Shown one piece after another: positions 50,355-57,456 of a stretch of 64,000 nt of DNA. The stretch is taken from positions 62,001 to 126,000 of the IMG/VR virus record IMGVR_UViG_3300031857_000005, one strand, 5' to 3'. Source of the stretch: a virus. Both the position numbers and the translations under genes were made by a program. The notes under the pieces are model-generated. The model was given only the letters and a program-made list of their open reading frames with translations, was not told the origin of the DNA and searched no databases. How positions within the stretch are numbered: the stretch's first letter is position 1; every line of letters starts with the position of its first letter.

Positions 50355-50433
50355 ATAAGCAAACCAAGCTTTACTACGATACGGGTAATACCTGTGGGTT
50401 AGGGGTGACGGTCAGGAAAGACTGACAATTTAT

Positions 50434-50507
50434 GCCGAGGTAGCTCAACAGGTGAGAGCAGGACGCTTATATCGTCAAGGTTATGGGTTCAAATCCCTTC
50501 TTCGGTA
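50434..50507 (+). tRNA. tRNA-Ile (TAT)
   Basis: Acceptor GCCGAGG/CTTCGGT, loop CTTATAT on GACG/CGTC. A GTCAG/CTGAC hairpin lies just upstream (50410-50425). Confidence 0.85.
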
Positions 50508-50723
50508 CGGGAGTGTATACAGTAGAGTTCAACTTGAGAAATGATAGTAACACGCACTTAAAAGAGGGGTTACAAGGGGTCAAGTCGTTTTTTCAGTTTT
50601 GGCGTAAAACACTGGCGTTTTATGGTAATAGTTTAATGTGATAAACTTATACTCATGATGTTAGTAGGATTGATCCCCTCATTCATGTAAAAGTGGTGAC
50701 TAACCCCAAAGGTCATCACAACT
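50508..50723 (+). ncRNA. Structured region between tRNA-Ile and tRNA-Gly
   Basis: About 215 bases with no ORF. GAGGGG (about 50565) pairs with CCCCTC (about 50678), TGGCGT occurs twice, and GTGGTGAC/GTCATCAC forms a hairpin at about 50693-50719. Possibly one folded RNA. Confidence 0.35.
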
Positions 50724-50800
50724 GCGGGTGTAGCTCAATTGATTAGAGCATCGCCCTTCCAAGGCGAGGGTTGTGGGTTTGAGTCCCACCACCCGCTCCA
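50724..50800 (+). tRNA. tRNA-Gly (TCC), with encoded CCA end
   Basis: Acceptor GCGGGTG/CACCCGC, loop CTTCCAA on CGCC/GGCG; CCA at 50798-50800. Confidence 0.9.
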
Positions 50801-50804
50801 AGTT

Positions 50805-50874
50805 GGGCCTGATGCCGACGGCAGGTCGAGTGGTTTGCAACCACATCGTTTGGGTTCGATTCCCACAGTGTCCA
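50805..50874 (+). tRNA. tRNA-Ala-like (TGC), irregular acceptor
   Basis: Loop TTTGCAA on GTGG/CCAC gives anticodon TGC; T arm TGGG-TTCGATT-CCCA. The acceptor GGGCCTG/AGTGTCC has two mismatches but keeps the G3-U70 pair that marks alanine tRNAs. Cys (GCA) is a less good reading. Confidence 0.6.
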
Positions 50875-50880
50875 CAATTT

Positions 50881-50952
50881 CGCCCATTCGGCAAGTGGTT
50901 AAGCCATCACCCTTTCACGGTGAAGTCACGGGTTCGAATCCCGTATGGGTGA
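50881..50952 (+). tRNA. tRNA-Glu (TTC)
   Basis: Acceptor CGCCCAT/ATGGGTG, arm TCACC-CTTTCAC-GGTGA. Confidence 0.9.
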
Positions 50953-51011
50953 CAATGAAAAGAACAACACAGCACACAAGTTGTACCTCTACGGTTTTAA
51001 AGTGTGTTTAA

Positions 51012-51084
51012 GGAGATTAGGTCAAATGGTTAAGATGTCGCCCTGTCACGGCGTTCGGAGCGGGTTCGACTCCCGTAATCTCCG
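51012..51084 (+). tRNA. tRNA-Asp (GTC)
   Basis: Acceptor GGAGATT/AATCTCC, arm CGCC-CTGTCAC-GGCG. Confidence 0.9.
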
Positions 51085-51098
51085 CTAAAATTAAATAT

Positions 51099-51170
51099 GG
51101 TTCCGTAGTTCAATGGATAGAACGGGTGACTTCTAATCTCCAGATCTGGGTTCGACTCCCGGCGGGACTA
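51099..51170 (+). tRNA. tRNA-Arg (TCT)
   Basis: Acceptor GGTTCCG/CGGGACT, loop CTTCTAA, one U-U mismatch in the anticodon stem. Confidence 0.85.
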
Positions 51171-51626
51171 CAAAAGACCCCACGATTAACAGAAATATCC
51201 GTCTGTTATGGTGTGTGAACCTGACTTGAAGGCTTCAAGGCTATGGGGGAGGCTACACAGGTTAGGTAAGGATTCCTCATTATGGATTTAGAGGGTAAGG
51301 GGCTTTAATTAGTCGTGTCGTAATCCACAAGTTGTGAGAACACTGAACAATCTTACAATACACACTCTGGCTTCCGAGTGAGACTCACCATGTAACTTTG
51401 GGGGTATGGGAAGATGTTCTGAGGAAATGGTGAAAAGAGTATCTGTGTTGAAGCCGTGAGGTGGATGGGTATGATGACAGACGGACCAAAGTACAAGAGA
51501 CCCACCGTGGATGGTTACTATGGGCTAACGAATCTTAGTCGTATCGGTGTGGGATACTATAACACTAATACTATGAAATTAAAAGGTTCTCCTTGATTAG
51601 TGGAGGGATGATTCAGAACCTTTTTT
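51171..51626 (+). ncRNA. Candidate large structured RNA (~450 bases)
   Basis: No plausible ORF. Many local stems: AACAGA/TCTGTT, ACCTGAC/GTTAGGT, TTGAA/TTCAA, ACTC/GAGT. It ends with AAAAGGTTCT/AGAACCTTTT plus T run (51581-51626), which may be a terminator. Its place beside phage tRNAs recalls large ornate phage RNAs such as GOLLD or ROOL, but no specific match can be shown by eye. Confidence 0.5.
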
Positions 51627-51628
51627 AT

Positions 51629-51721
51629 AGTCAGGTTGGATACAAGGTCGGTTCGAGTCCGATGGAAGGATATGGATGTCGGGTAGCACCCTGTAGAGAG
51701 GTTCGATTCCTCTCCTGACTA
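51629..51721 (+). tRNA. tRNA-like element with AGTCAGG acceptor, copy 1
   Basis: Acceptor AGTCAGG/CCTGACT and T arm AGAGG-TTCGATT-CCTCT, but the interior holds a second T-arm-like sequence (GGTCGGTTCGAGTCCGAT) and no anticodon arm can be assigned. Confidence 0.45.
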
Positions 51722-51742
51722 CTAAAATTTTAAATTAATATC

Positions 51743-51946
51743 ATGAGAGAGTTTATCACTATGTTGTCAACTGCGGTTGTTATGTTTTTTGGGTTGTTTT
51801 GTTTCACCTTTTATTTAATGTCTGAGGTAACATTGACATCAATGTTTATTGGATTCATTGGATTTGTTTTGGTATTATCTCCGGCTTGGAACAAATGGAA
51901 ACAAATTTTTAACGAATTATACTGGAAGAAAGAAAAAAATGATTAA
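51743..51946 (+). CDS. Small two-span membrane protein, 67 aa
   Basis: Two hydrophobic segments (about 5-27, MLSTAVVMFFGLFCFTFYLM; 30-47, LTSMFIGFIGFVLVLSPAW) and a basic tail. It lies 21 bases after a tRNA-like element. Resembles small phage membrane proteins; function unknown. Confidence 0.65.
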   Translation: MREFITMLSTAVVMFFGLFCFTFYLMSEVTLTSMFIGFIGFVLVLSPAWNKWKQIFNELYWKKEKND

Positions 51947-51955
51947 ATTTGTCTT

Positions 51956-52123
51956 ATGAAAGAGAGATATTCAATGAGAGTTATCCTTGAGCAGAAGTTT
52001 GGGGAAACTGAGAAAAATGTGAAGACAAGTAGAAGTACTAAACGGGCAACCAAAAAGTCAGGTGATAGTGGTAAGTATATTACCAAGATCGTTGATGGTG
52101 TCAAATATATGGTACTGAAATAA
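51956..52123 (+). CDS. Small basic protein, 55 aa
   Basis: ATG frame 9 bases after the 51743 gene: MKERYSMRVILEQKFGETEK followed by a Lys/Arg/Ser-rich stretch. Basic and possibly nucleic-acid binding. The L-E-Q near residue 11-13 recalls leaders but the pattern is weak. Confidence 0.5.
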   Translation: MKERYSMRVILEQKFGETEKNVKTSRSTKRATKKSGDSGKYITKIVDGVKYMVLK

Positions 52124-52130
52124 TATGTAT

Positions 52131-52208
52131 TGTGTTGTTCCCTTGAGAAAGGAATTGCGGTGGGAGATTGTCTTGATTTGGATTTAACCTAGCATGAATC
52201 ACAACACA
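52131..52208 (+). ncRNA. Stem-closed structured RNA element, 78 bases
   Basis: TGTGTTGT/ACAACACA ends, inner TTCC/GGAA. Immediately followed by GAGGA-CTTCTCA-TCCTC (52209-52225), a free-standing 5-pair stem with a 7-base loop, the shape of an anticodon arm. Confidence 0.45.
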
Positions 52209-52230
52209 GAGGACTTCTCATCCTCAAAAT

Positions 52231-52326
52231 AGTCAGGCGGCGAAATTGGGACAATCTACTTAAGAGACCCCAAGGTGGATGCCTAACGATTGAGTATCGC
52301 AACAGGTTCGACTCCTGTCCTGACTA
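52231..52326 (+). tRNA. tRNA-like element with AGTCAGG acceptor, copy 2
   Basis: Same acceptor AGTCAGG/CCTGACT, T arm ACAGG-TTCGACT-CCTGT and a Leu-like start (GCGGCGAAATTGGGAC). Anticodon arm unclear; long interior. 96 bases. Confidence 0.5.
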
Positions 52327-52344
52327 CAAAAAAAAATAAAAATT

Positions 52345-52536
52345 ATGGAATTAATATTATTTTCGATTATTGGATGTTTGCTTGGTTGTTTAGTTTTAGT
52401 GGGACTATTAAACCAATTTAAGTCAAAACCCTCAGTTGATTATCATGAGTTAATTAAACAATCTGAAGAACGATTAGAGAAGTCAAAAAAGTATGGTGAA
52501 GAGTTAGATAGAATGTTAGAAGAAATGAAAAAATAG
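52345..52536 (+). CDS. Small single-span membrane protein, 63 aa
   Basis: N-terminal span (MELILFSIIGCLLGCLVLVG) and a charged coiled-coil tail (HELIKQSEERLEKSKKYGEE). The topology resembles holin accessory or spanin-like proteins, without firm match. Its last two bases overlap the following tRNA-like element. Confidence 0.65.
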   Translation: MELILFSIIGCLLGCLVLVGLLNQFKSKPSVDYHELIKQSEERLEKSKKYGEELDRMLEEMKK

Positions 52537-52635
52537 TCAGGTGGCGGAATGGTAGACGCTAAGATGTTTTGTGTATTCTAAGTGCATTACAGATAGAGAA
52601 ACTAAATCATACAGGTTCAAATCCTGTCCTGACTA
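52535..52635 (+). tRNA. tRNA-like element with AGTCAGG acceptor, copy 3 (Leu-type D arm)
   Basis: Acceptor AGTCAGG/CCTGACT, D arm GGCGGAATGGTAGACGC as in class II tRNAs, T arm ACAGG-TTCAAAT-CCTGT. The interior is longer than a normal Leu tRNA (101 bases), with no clean anticodon arm. Confidence 0.5.
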
Positions 52636-52640
52636 CATAA

Positions 52641-52714
52641 GGTCCTTTAGCTCATTCGGTTAGAGCAATTGACTCATAATCAATAGGTGGTTGGTTCGAT
52701 CCCAACAAGGACCA
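52641..52714 (+). tRNA. tRNA with CAT anticodon, probably Ile2
   Basis: Acceptor GGTCCTT/AAGGACC, arm TTGA-CTCATAA-TCAA. The start GGTCCTTTAGCTC resembles bacterial tRNA-Ile2 (lysidine-modified) more than initiator or elongator Met. Confidence 0.85.
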
Positions 52715-52733
52715 CATTTTTTTTAAAAAAGTT

Positions 52734-52763
52734 TTGGCAATTCAAAACTAAAGCATATCTTTG
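52734..52763 (+). promoter_or_regulatory. Host-type promoter
   Basis: TTG-N19-TATCTTTG, 22 bases before ATG 52786. Confidence 0.7.
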
Positions 52764-52785
52764 TATAAATCAAAACGGAAAAGAT

Positions 52786-53532
52786 ATGACAACAGACATC
52801 GCAACACAAGTAAGAAACTACCAAGGAACTAACTCTTTCATCATCAAAATGAAAGACTCAATCTCTCGTTACGGATCATTAACCGTAAAACAACAAATGG
52901 CGGTTGAGAAAATTTTCTCAAACATCGGTGAAATCAAATCTGTTGAATTAACAGGTGATTTGAAGGTAATCTCTGACTACCAAGGATCTAACTCTTTTGT
53001 TAACGATATTAAGTCTAAATTGGCTCAATTCGGTAAATTGTCTGATAAACAAGTATCTGCTGCAATGAAACAAATTGACAAAGAAAATAACAAACCTGTT
53101 GTTCGTAAAATGAACTTCAAGGCTGAAGGTGATACTATCAAAGTTGGTAGAGGTATCGGACAAGGATTGAAAGAAAAATATAACTTGAACTTCAACCCAA
53201 TCCTTTTGGATATCACTAAAGTAATGGGTGTTACTGCAAAGGCGGTTAAATTCTCAGGTAAGATGACTGTAAAGCGTGGTGATGTTTGTGTGTGTTGTGC
53301 AAAAACTCTTACTGACGAGTTCTCAATGTTGACTAAAATGGGTAAGACTTGTGCTAAACACATGGGTGTTGAGTATATCACTGACAAATCTCAAGCGGAT
53401 AAGTTTCGTGAGGACTACTTGAAAAAAGTTGAGGAGATTGGTGAAATGGAATTTTGGGTTCCAAGAAACCAAATCAAACTTTGGGATGGAAAAGGAGGAT
53501 TCATCCTTGATATGTCCGAAAAATGGTTTTAA
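52786..53532 (+). CDS. Two-repeat zinc-binding-like protein, probably highly expressed, 248 aa
   Basis: Start at ATG 52786 (MTTDIATQVRNYQGTNSFII); the longer frame runs into the tRNA. Residues about 12-40 and 63-90 are repeats (YQGTNSFIIKMKDSISRYGS; YQGSNSFVNDIKSKLAQFGK). A C-terminal CVCCAKTL with later C-A-K-H forms a likely zinc site (about 175-205). Codons use many C-ending forms (ATC, AAC, TTC), unlike neighbours. It looks like an abundant nucleic-acid-related protein, but no family is certain. Confidence 0.7.
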   Translation: MTTDIATQVRNYQGTNSFIIKMKDSISRYGSLTVKQQMAVEKIFSNIGEIKSVELTGDLKVISDYQGSNSFVNDIKSKLAQFGKLSDKQVSAAMKQIDKENNKPVVRKMNFKAEGDTIKVGRGIGQGLKEKYNLNFNPILLDITKVMGVTAKAVKFSGKMTVKRGDVCVCCAKTLTDEFSMLTKMGKTCAKHMGVEYITDKSQADKFREDYLKKVEEIGEMEFWVPRNQIKLWDGKGGFILDMSEKWF

Positions 53533-53541
53533 ACCATAATT

Positions 53542-53568
53542 AAACCACCAACTATGGTGGTTTTTTTA
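53542..53568 (+). terminator. Rho-independent terminator
   Basis: AACCACCA/TGGTGGTT stem, loop ACTA, seven T. Confidence 0.85.
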
Positions 53569-53598
53569 TTTAATGGATATTTATAAAATAAAGATTCT

Positions 53599-54303
53599 AT
53601 GAAAGGGAGAGTTAAAATCACTGAAGGTGAGATTAAGTATATTTTACAAAAACACAAATTATCAATTAACGAATCTGTTAAATTAACTGATTTTGTTACT
53701 AGTGATATGTCATCTGAAAGTCCAAACTTTAAAAGTTTTGTTGAGTTTTTAAATGGTAATGTTGACTTGGATACAATTGCAGATAATGTGGAAACTTTCT
53801 TTAAGTCATTATCAAAAACTGTTACGGATACTGACACAGATAATGTTAAAATCGTTGGTGGGAATAGAACTGATGACGAATTTTATAAAGAAGTATTGGA
53901 TCGTATTGGTGCTGAACCAACAAAAGAAAACATGAAATTTTTCTATGCATGGAGACAAGCGGAAGGTGCTCAAGCAACATATAACCCATTTAACACAACA
54001 CATAAAAAAGAGGGATCTAGTTTATGGAATTGTTTAAAGAAGAAATCAGGGAAATGTGTTTCAGGTGTTAGAAATTATGATTCTGAGGAAGATGGTATAA
54101 GTGCAACCGCATCAACAATTAAAAATGGATATTATCCGTGTATATTAGACGGATTAAAAAATGATATTGGGGCAAAAAATATTGCTGACAAATGTTTATC
54201 AAACTTAAAAACTTGGGGAACTGGTGGTTTAGTAAAAACCGTATTAAACAGTAAAACATTAAATCCTCCTGTAATCTCAAGAAGTTTGGTTAAAAAAGTT
54301 TAA
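53599..54303 (+). CDS. Leader-bearing lysozyme-like protein, 234 aa
   Basis: Leader MKGRVKITEGEIKYILQKHK leads to LSINES (I-N-E, plus I-T-E). The C-terminal 130 residues (FFYAWRQAEGAQATYNPFNT; VRNYDSEEDGISATASTIKN; GYYPCILDGL) match a lysozyme/transglycosylase-like domain I recall from phage cell-wall hydrolases; E in AEGA is the probable catalytic Glu. ATATTTAT at 53577-53584. Leader plus hydrolase suggests packaged cell-wall digestion at entry. Confidence 0.75.
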   Translation: MKGRVKITEGEIKYILQKHKLSINESVKLTDFVTSDMSSESPNFKSFVEFLNGNVDLDTIADNVETFFKSLSKTVTDTDTDNVKIVGGNRTDDEFYKEVLDRIGAEPTKENMKFFYAWRQAEGAQATYNPFNTTHKKEGSSLWNCLKKKSGKCVSGVRNYDSEEDGISATASTIKNGYYPCILDGLKNDIGAKNIADKCLSNLKTWGTGGLVKTVLNSKTLNPPVISRSLVKKV

Positions 54304-54343
54304 CATATATCCTATGTTAAAATAAACCATAAAAACAATTTTT

Positions 54344-54511
54344 ATGAAGTTAACAAAAGAACAAATTATGGGGATTATTCGTCACGGATTAACATTCGTC
54401 GGTGGTATTCTTGTAATGAAAGGACTCGTTGATGATACAATGGTTTCTGAAATCATTGGTGGAATTATGACATTAACAGGTGCCGTTTGGTCTATTATTG
54501 ACAAAAAATAA
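54344..54511 (+). CDS. Holin-like protein (Pam3 gp28-like), 55 aa
   Basis: ATG 54344, 55 residues: MKLTKEQIMGIIRHGLTFVG, then GILVMKGLVDDTMVSEIIGG and IMTLTGAVWSIIDKK. The order (amphipathic start, hydrophobic helix, VDDTMVSEIIGG, second hydrophobic helix ending WSIIDKK) matches the Pam3-gp28 putative holin family. It probably works with the endolysin at 18778. Confidence 0.75.
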   Translation: MKLTKEQIMGIIRHGLTFVGGILVMKGLVDDTMVSEIIGGIMTLTGAVWSIIDKK

Positions 54512-54535
54512 TTTTCATTTAATTTTTTTTTGATG

Positions 54536-54563
54536 AACCCCACTATTAAGGTGGGGTTTTTTA
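54536..54563 (+). terminator. Rho-independent terminator
   Basis: AACCCCAC/GGTGGGGTT-type stem and T run after the holin-like gene. Confidence 0.8.
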
Positions 54564-54588
54564 AAAAATATAATATTTATTAATTAGT

Positions 54589-55197
54589 ATGGAAAATTAT
54601 GTAGGGATTATAATCGCATTTATTACAGGTGTGATAGGACCAATTTTAATTCTTTTTATAAAGAGTAAGTTGGAAAAGAAGGAGAAACCGGATATGGTTA
54701 AGGAAACCCTTAGAGTTGCGGAGTTAGTTACAAACAAAATTGATCACATAAAAGAAGAATTCAATGCGGACAGAGTATGGGTTACACAGTTTCACAACGG
54801 AGGTAACTTCTACCCAACAGGTAAGTCAATGGCGAAGTTTTCCGTAATGTACGAAACTGTTAATCCTGGTATTAGTTCCATACAAAGTAACTTTCATAAT
54901 ATTCCTGTTAATCTTTTTTCAAAATCAATTAATCAACTTTTAAATAACGATACGATTGAAATCTCCGATTTTAAGGATGAAACCATATCAACTTATGGGT
55001 TAAAATACATTGCTGAAGATACAGGGTGTAAATCAGGTTATTTGTTTGCAATTAAAACTATTGACGATAAATTCATTGGAACTTTAGGTATTGATTACAC
55101 CAAAAGAAAAACAAAACTTGATATTGAGTCAATTAACCATTTACAGGTTCATGCAACATCTTTAGGTGGAGTTTTAATGACACATCTACAACAATAA
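54589..55197 (+). CDS. Membrane protein with GAF-like domain, 202 aa
   Basis: One N-terminal span (about 5-25, GIIIAFITGVIGPILILFIK), a linker, then a GAF-like domain with DRVWVTQFHNGGNFYPTGKS and GYLFAIKTIDDKFIGTLGID. I recall this 'RVWVTQFHNGG' type from phages, function unknown. ATATTTAT at 54573-54580, 8 bases before the ATG. Confidence 0.7.
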   Translation: MENYVGIIIAFITGVIGPILILFIKSKLEKKEKPDMVKETLRVAELVTNKIDHIKEEFNADRVWVTQFHNGGNFYPTGKSMAKFSVMYETVNPGISSIQSNFHNIPVNLFSKSINQLLNNDTIEISDFKDETISTYGLKYIAEDTGCKSGYLFAIKTIDDKFIGTLGIDYTKRKTKLDIESINHLQVHATSLGGVLMTHLQQ

Positions 55198-55199
55198 TT

Positions 55200-55229
55200 T
55201 TGTAACTTCAAATAAAGTTCATATCTTTA
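55200..55229 (+). promoter_or_regulatory. Host-type promoter
   Basis: TTG-N19-TATCTTTA, 4 bases before ATG 55234. Confidence 0.55.
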
Positions 55230-55233
55230 CGGT

Positions 55234-55713
55234 ATGAATATTTTCTTTTTAGATTTTGATACAAAAAAATGTGCTGAATATCATTGTGATAAGCATGTTG
55301 TAAAAATGATACTTGAAACTGCACAACTTTTGTGTGGTGTTCACTGGATTAACGAATCAGAGGCACCGTACAAATTATCTCACAAAAATCACCCCTGCGC
55401 AATATGGGTTAGAGAATCATTATCTAATTATCTGTACCTATGTGACTTAGGTTTAGAGTTGTCTAAGGAATACACTTACCGATATGGTAAACGACATAAA
55501 TCTCAAGACATAATTGAGTGGTGTTTATCAAATAAACCAATAATTAAAGATATTGGGTTTACCACACCCCCAAAAGCAATGCCTGATGAATATAAAGTTG
55601 ACGATGTAATTGAGTCATATAGAAACTACTATGTTGGCGCAAAAAAAGATTTCGCTAAATGGAAAAATAGAGACATTCCCGAATGGTTTCATAACAACGA
55701 AGTATTTATATAA
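55234..55713 (+). CDS. Conserved phage protein, 159 aa
   Basis: The sequence MNIFFLDFDTKKCAEYHCDK, then HVVKMILETAQLL and HKNHPCAIWVRES, NYLYLCDLG, EYTYRYGKRHKS, PPKAMPDEY, YRNYY and AKWKNRDIPEWF is a family found in many tailed phages, sometimes annotated as a DNA-repair-like or DNA-binding protein without proof. It has conserved His, Cys and Arg. A host-type promoter suggests early expression. Confidence 0.7.
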   Translation: MNIFFLDFDTKKCAEYHCDKHVVKMILETAQLLCGVHWINESEAPYKLSHKNHPCAIWVRESLSNYLYLCDLGLELSKEYTYRYGKRHKSQDIIEWCLSNKPIIKDIGFTTPPKAMPDEYKVDDVIESYRNYYVGAKKDFAKWKNRDIPEWFHNNEVFI

Positions 55714-55729
55714 ATAACATTTTATTTAT

Positions 55730-56476
55730 ATGGAGATTAATGAGACAAACACCTATGGATTTGAGCAAGGATCTGTTGATTCGGGTAAAGTAGTTTTTGG
55801 TGGTAAAAATAACAATTGGGGCGGTTCTATGGAACGAGCATTAGAAATTGCTAGTTTTGCCAAAAAATGTTCGGGTAAGAAAAATGTAATATCATCACAA
55901 AAACGATCTAGAGTTAAAACTGCATCAGGGAATGTATCTGATCATTATGAAGGAAATCTATCGGCATATGCGGTTGATATACCCGCAAGAGGAGAAAAAG
56001 GTGACGAACTGTTAAAATGTATCATGGGTGAATTTAATAACGGTAGTAATTCAAGTTATACCGGTAATAAATGGTTAAATGTGACAGTTGATGGTTACCG
56101 ATACCAATTTGGTTGGAGGGTTAAGAATCACTACGATCACATCCATGTGGGAGTTAAAAAGGTTGGGGAATCAAGTAAAGTTGAGGATGATACCGAAAAG
56201 GCAGATAAAGTTTTATTTGACGCAAATAGTTTTGGTGAAAAGGGTGATGAGAATCTTAATAAACTTTTAGATGAATTAAAAACTAGAGGCGTTACTAATC
56301 CACAAGAGACATTAAAAAAATGGATAGGTAGTATTGCGAAAAAAGAAATGAAATATAAATCATTTAAAGATATTTTAAATTCTGACGAATACAAACAATT
56401 AGTTAAGTACCTTGAAGTTAGTGAGATTGAACAAATGGATGAAGAAATTCAAAGAATCAAAAAAATTATTGGTTAA
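55730..56476 (+). CDS. Peptidase M15-like protein (D,D-carboxypeptidase-like), 248 aa
   Basis: Zinc-ligand pattern H72 (VSDHYEGNLSAYAVDIPA, with D83) and H137/H139 (NHYDHIHVGV) fits the M15 fold that cleaves peptidoglycan peptides. Residues 1-60 precede the catalytic domain, and the C-terminus is a charged helical region. It starts MEINETNTYGFEQGS, no leader of the other types. Probably lysis or wall remodelling. Confidence 0.8.
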   Translation: MEINETNTYGFEQGSVDSGKVVFGGKNNNWGGSMERALEIASFAKKCSGKKNVISSQKRSRVKTASGNVSDHYEGNLSAYAVDIPARGEKGDELLKCIMGEFNNGSNSSYTGNKWLNVTVDGYRYQFGWRVKNHYDHIHVGVKKVGESSKVEDDTEKADKVLFDANSFGEKGDENLNKLLDELKTRGVTNPQETLKKWIGSIAKKEMKYKSFKDILNSDEYKQLVKYLEVSEIEQMDEEIQRIKKIIG

Positions 56477-56562
56477 CCTATTGTCTAAATAAAATCAAAT
56501 GACTATGTTTGTACTGTTGTTTTGATAAACAGAAAGACAATAAAAAAAAACAAAAAAAATAC

Positions 56563-56593
56563 TTGACAGATTAAAATAAAAGTATTAGATTTG
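56563..56593 (+). promoter_or_regulatory. Host-type promoter
   Basis: TTG-N20-TAGATTTG, then a TTCGGA/TCTGAA hairpin and boxA-like GTTCTTTAAT at 56635-56644, leading to the 51-residue gene at 56669. Confidence 0.6.
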
Positions 56594-56634
56594 TAAAACA
56601 ATTCGGAAATAGGTTTCTAAATCTGAATAAAATA

Positions 56635-56644
56635 GTTCTTTAAT
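56635..56644 (+). promoter_or_regulatory. boxA-like antitermination element
   Basis: GTTCTTTAAT after a leader hairpin, ahead of a small gene rather than a tRNA. Confidence 0.35.
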
Positions 56645-56668
56645 TATTAACCTTTAAACTGTTGTGAG

Positions 56669-56824
56669 ATGTCAGAAGACAATAACACAGTAGAATCTAA
56701 GGAAGTTGTAATGTACGGTTACAAAAATTCTGAAGGAAAGATGTTTTGGACATCAAACTTCGAATTCGCTAACATTCGTGCAAACCACTTCGGAACTTAT
56801 GATGTCTACGAAGAAAAAAATTAA
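56669..56824 (+). CDS. Small hypothetical protein, 51 aa
   Basis: ATG to TAA, 51 codons, with C-ending codons like the 52786 gene. The product (VVMYGYKNSEGKMFWTSNFE) is compact, probably beta-hairpin. A full host-type promoter and a structured leader precede it. No family recognised. Confidence 0.6.
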   Translation: MSEDNNTVESKEVVMYGYKNSEGKMFWTSNFEFANIRANHFGTYDVYEEKN

Positions 56825-56843
56825 AAAAAAGTTCACAAAGTAC

Positions 56844-56874
56844 TTGACAAAACAAAACAAATGTCGTAACTTTG
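56844..56874 (+). promoter_or_regulatory. Host-type promoter for the ~0.9 kb structured RNA
   Basis: TTG-N20-TAACTTTG, followed by TTCGGA-AAAG-TCCGAA hairpin and boxA-like GTTCTTTGAA at 56903-56912. Confidence 0.65.
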
Positions 56875-57048
56875 TAAAACAAATTCGGAAAAGTCCGAAA
56901 TCGTTCTTTGAAAATTGAATTATCCGTTCAGGAGTAAGTAATGAAACTGATAAAGATATTGGGCCGTGTATAGTCCATGAAATAAACTACGAAAGTAGGA
57001 TAAAGTGAACCCTTAAGTGTGTTGGGTTTGCGGTTTGGGTAACCGAAC

Positions 57049-57456
57049 TTGAGTACACAAGCGGGATACCGTATAACCTTTAGTACCGAGGGCAACGCTG
57101 TAGGGAAAGTGGTTAAACGATTTGGCGATGTGGGTCGTCTGATTGAGGTGGGAACACCAATAGGAATAACTCGTAGGGATATTGCAAAAAATATGGTTAT
57201 CCAATTATATTATTGCGTGTTCCATTATGATAGGATACTTAAAACCGAAAGGTATGATAACAAACAGGTGGTGCTGACATTATCCTTGATAAACTTCTAC
57301 CAAGGGGTTAATCTCGAAGTAATCTTGAAATATCGGAATGGGGACATTTCAAGGAGTAGTTTGGTATTTCGTTGTTCAAAAGACGACGAATCTGAAAGAC
57401 GGACCACTACTTCTATAATCCACGACACAGAACTTTATTTTTACATTGAAGAGTAA
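57049..57456 (+). CDS. Doubtful ORF inside the structured RNA region, 135 aa
   Basis: Frame from TTG 57049 to TAA; first ATG at 57190. The product includes VVLTLSLINFYQGVNLEVIL, which reads like protein, but third positions are much more G/C-rich than in neighbouring genes. The frame overlaps sequences that form stems. Could be a protein gene inserted in a structured RNA, or a chance frame. Confidence 0.3.
   Translation: MSTQAGYRITFSTEGNAVGKVVKRFGDVGRLIEVGTPIGITRRDIAKNMVIQLYYCVFHYDRILKTERYDNKQVVLTLSLINFYQGVNLEVILKYRNGDISRSSLVFRCSKDDESERRTTTSIIHDTELYFYIEE

Noticed and set aside
51171-51626. RNase P RNA
   Set aside because: The universally conserved GAGGAAAGTCC-like and ACAGAA segments are not found.
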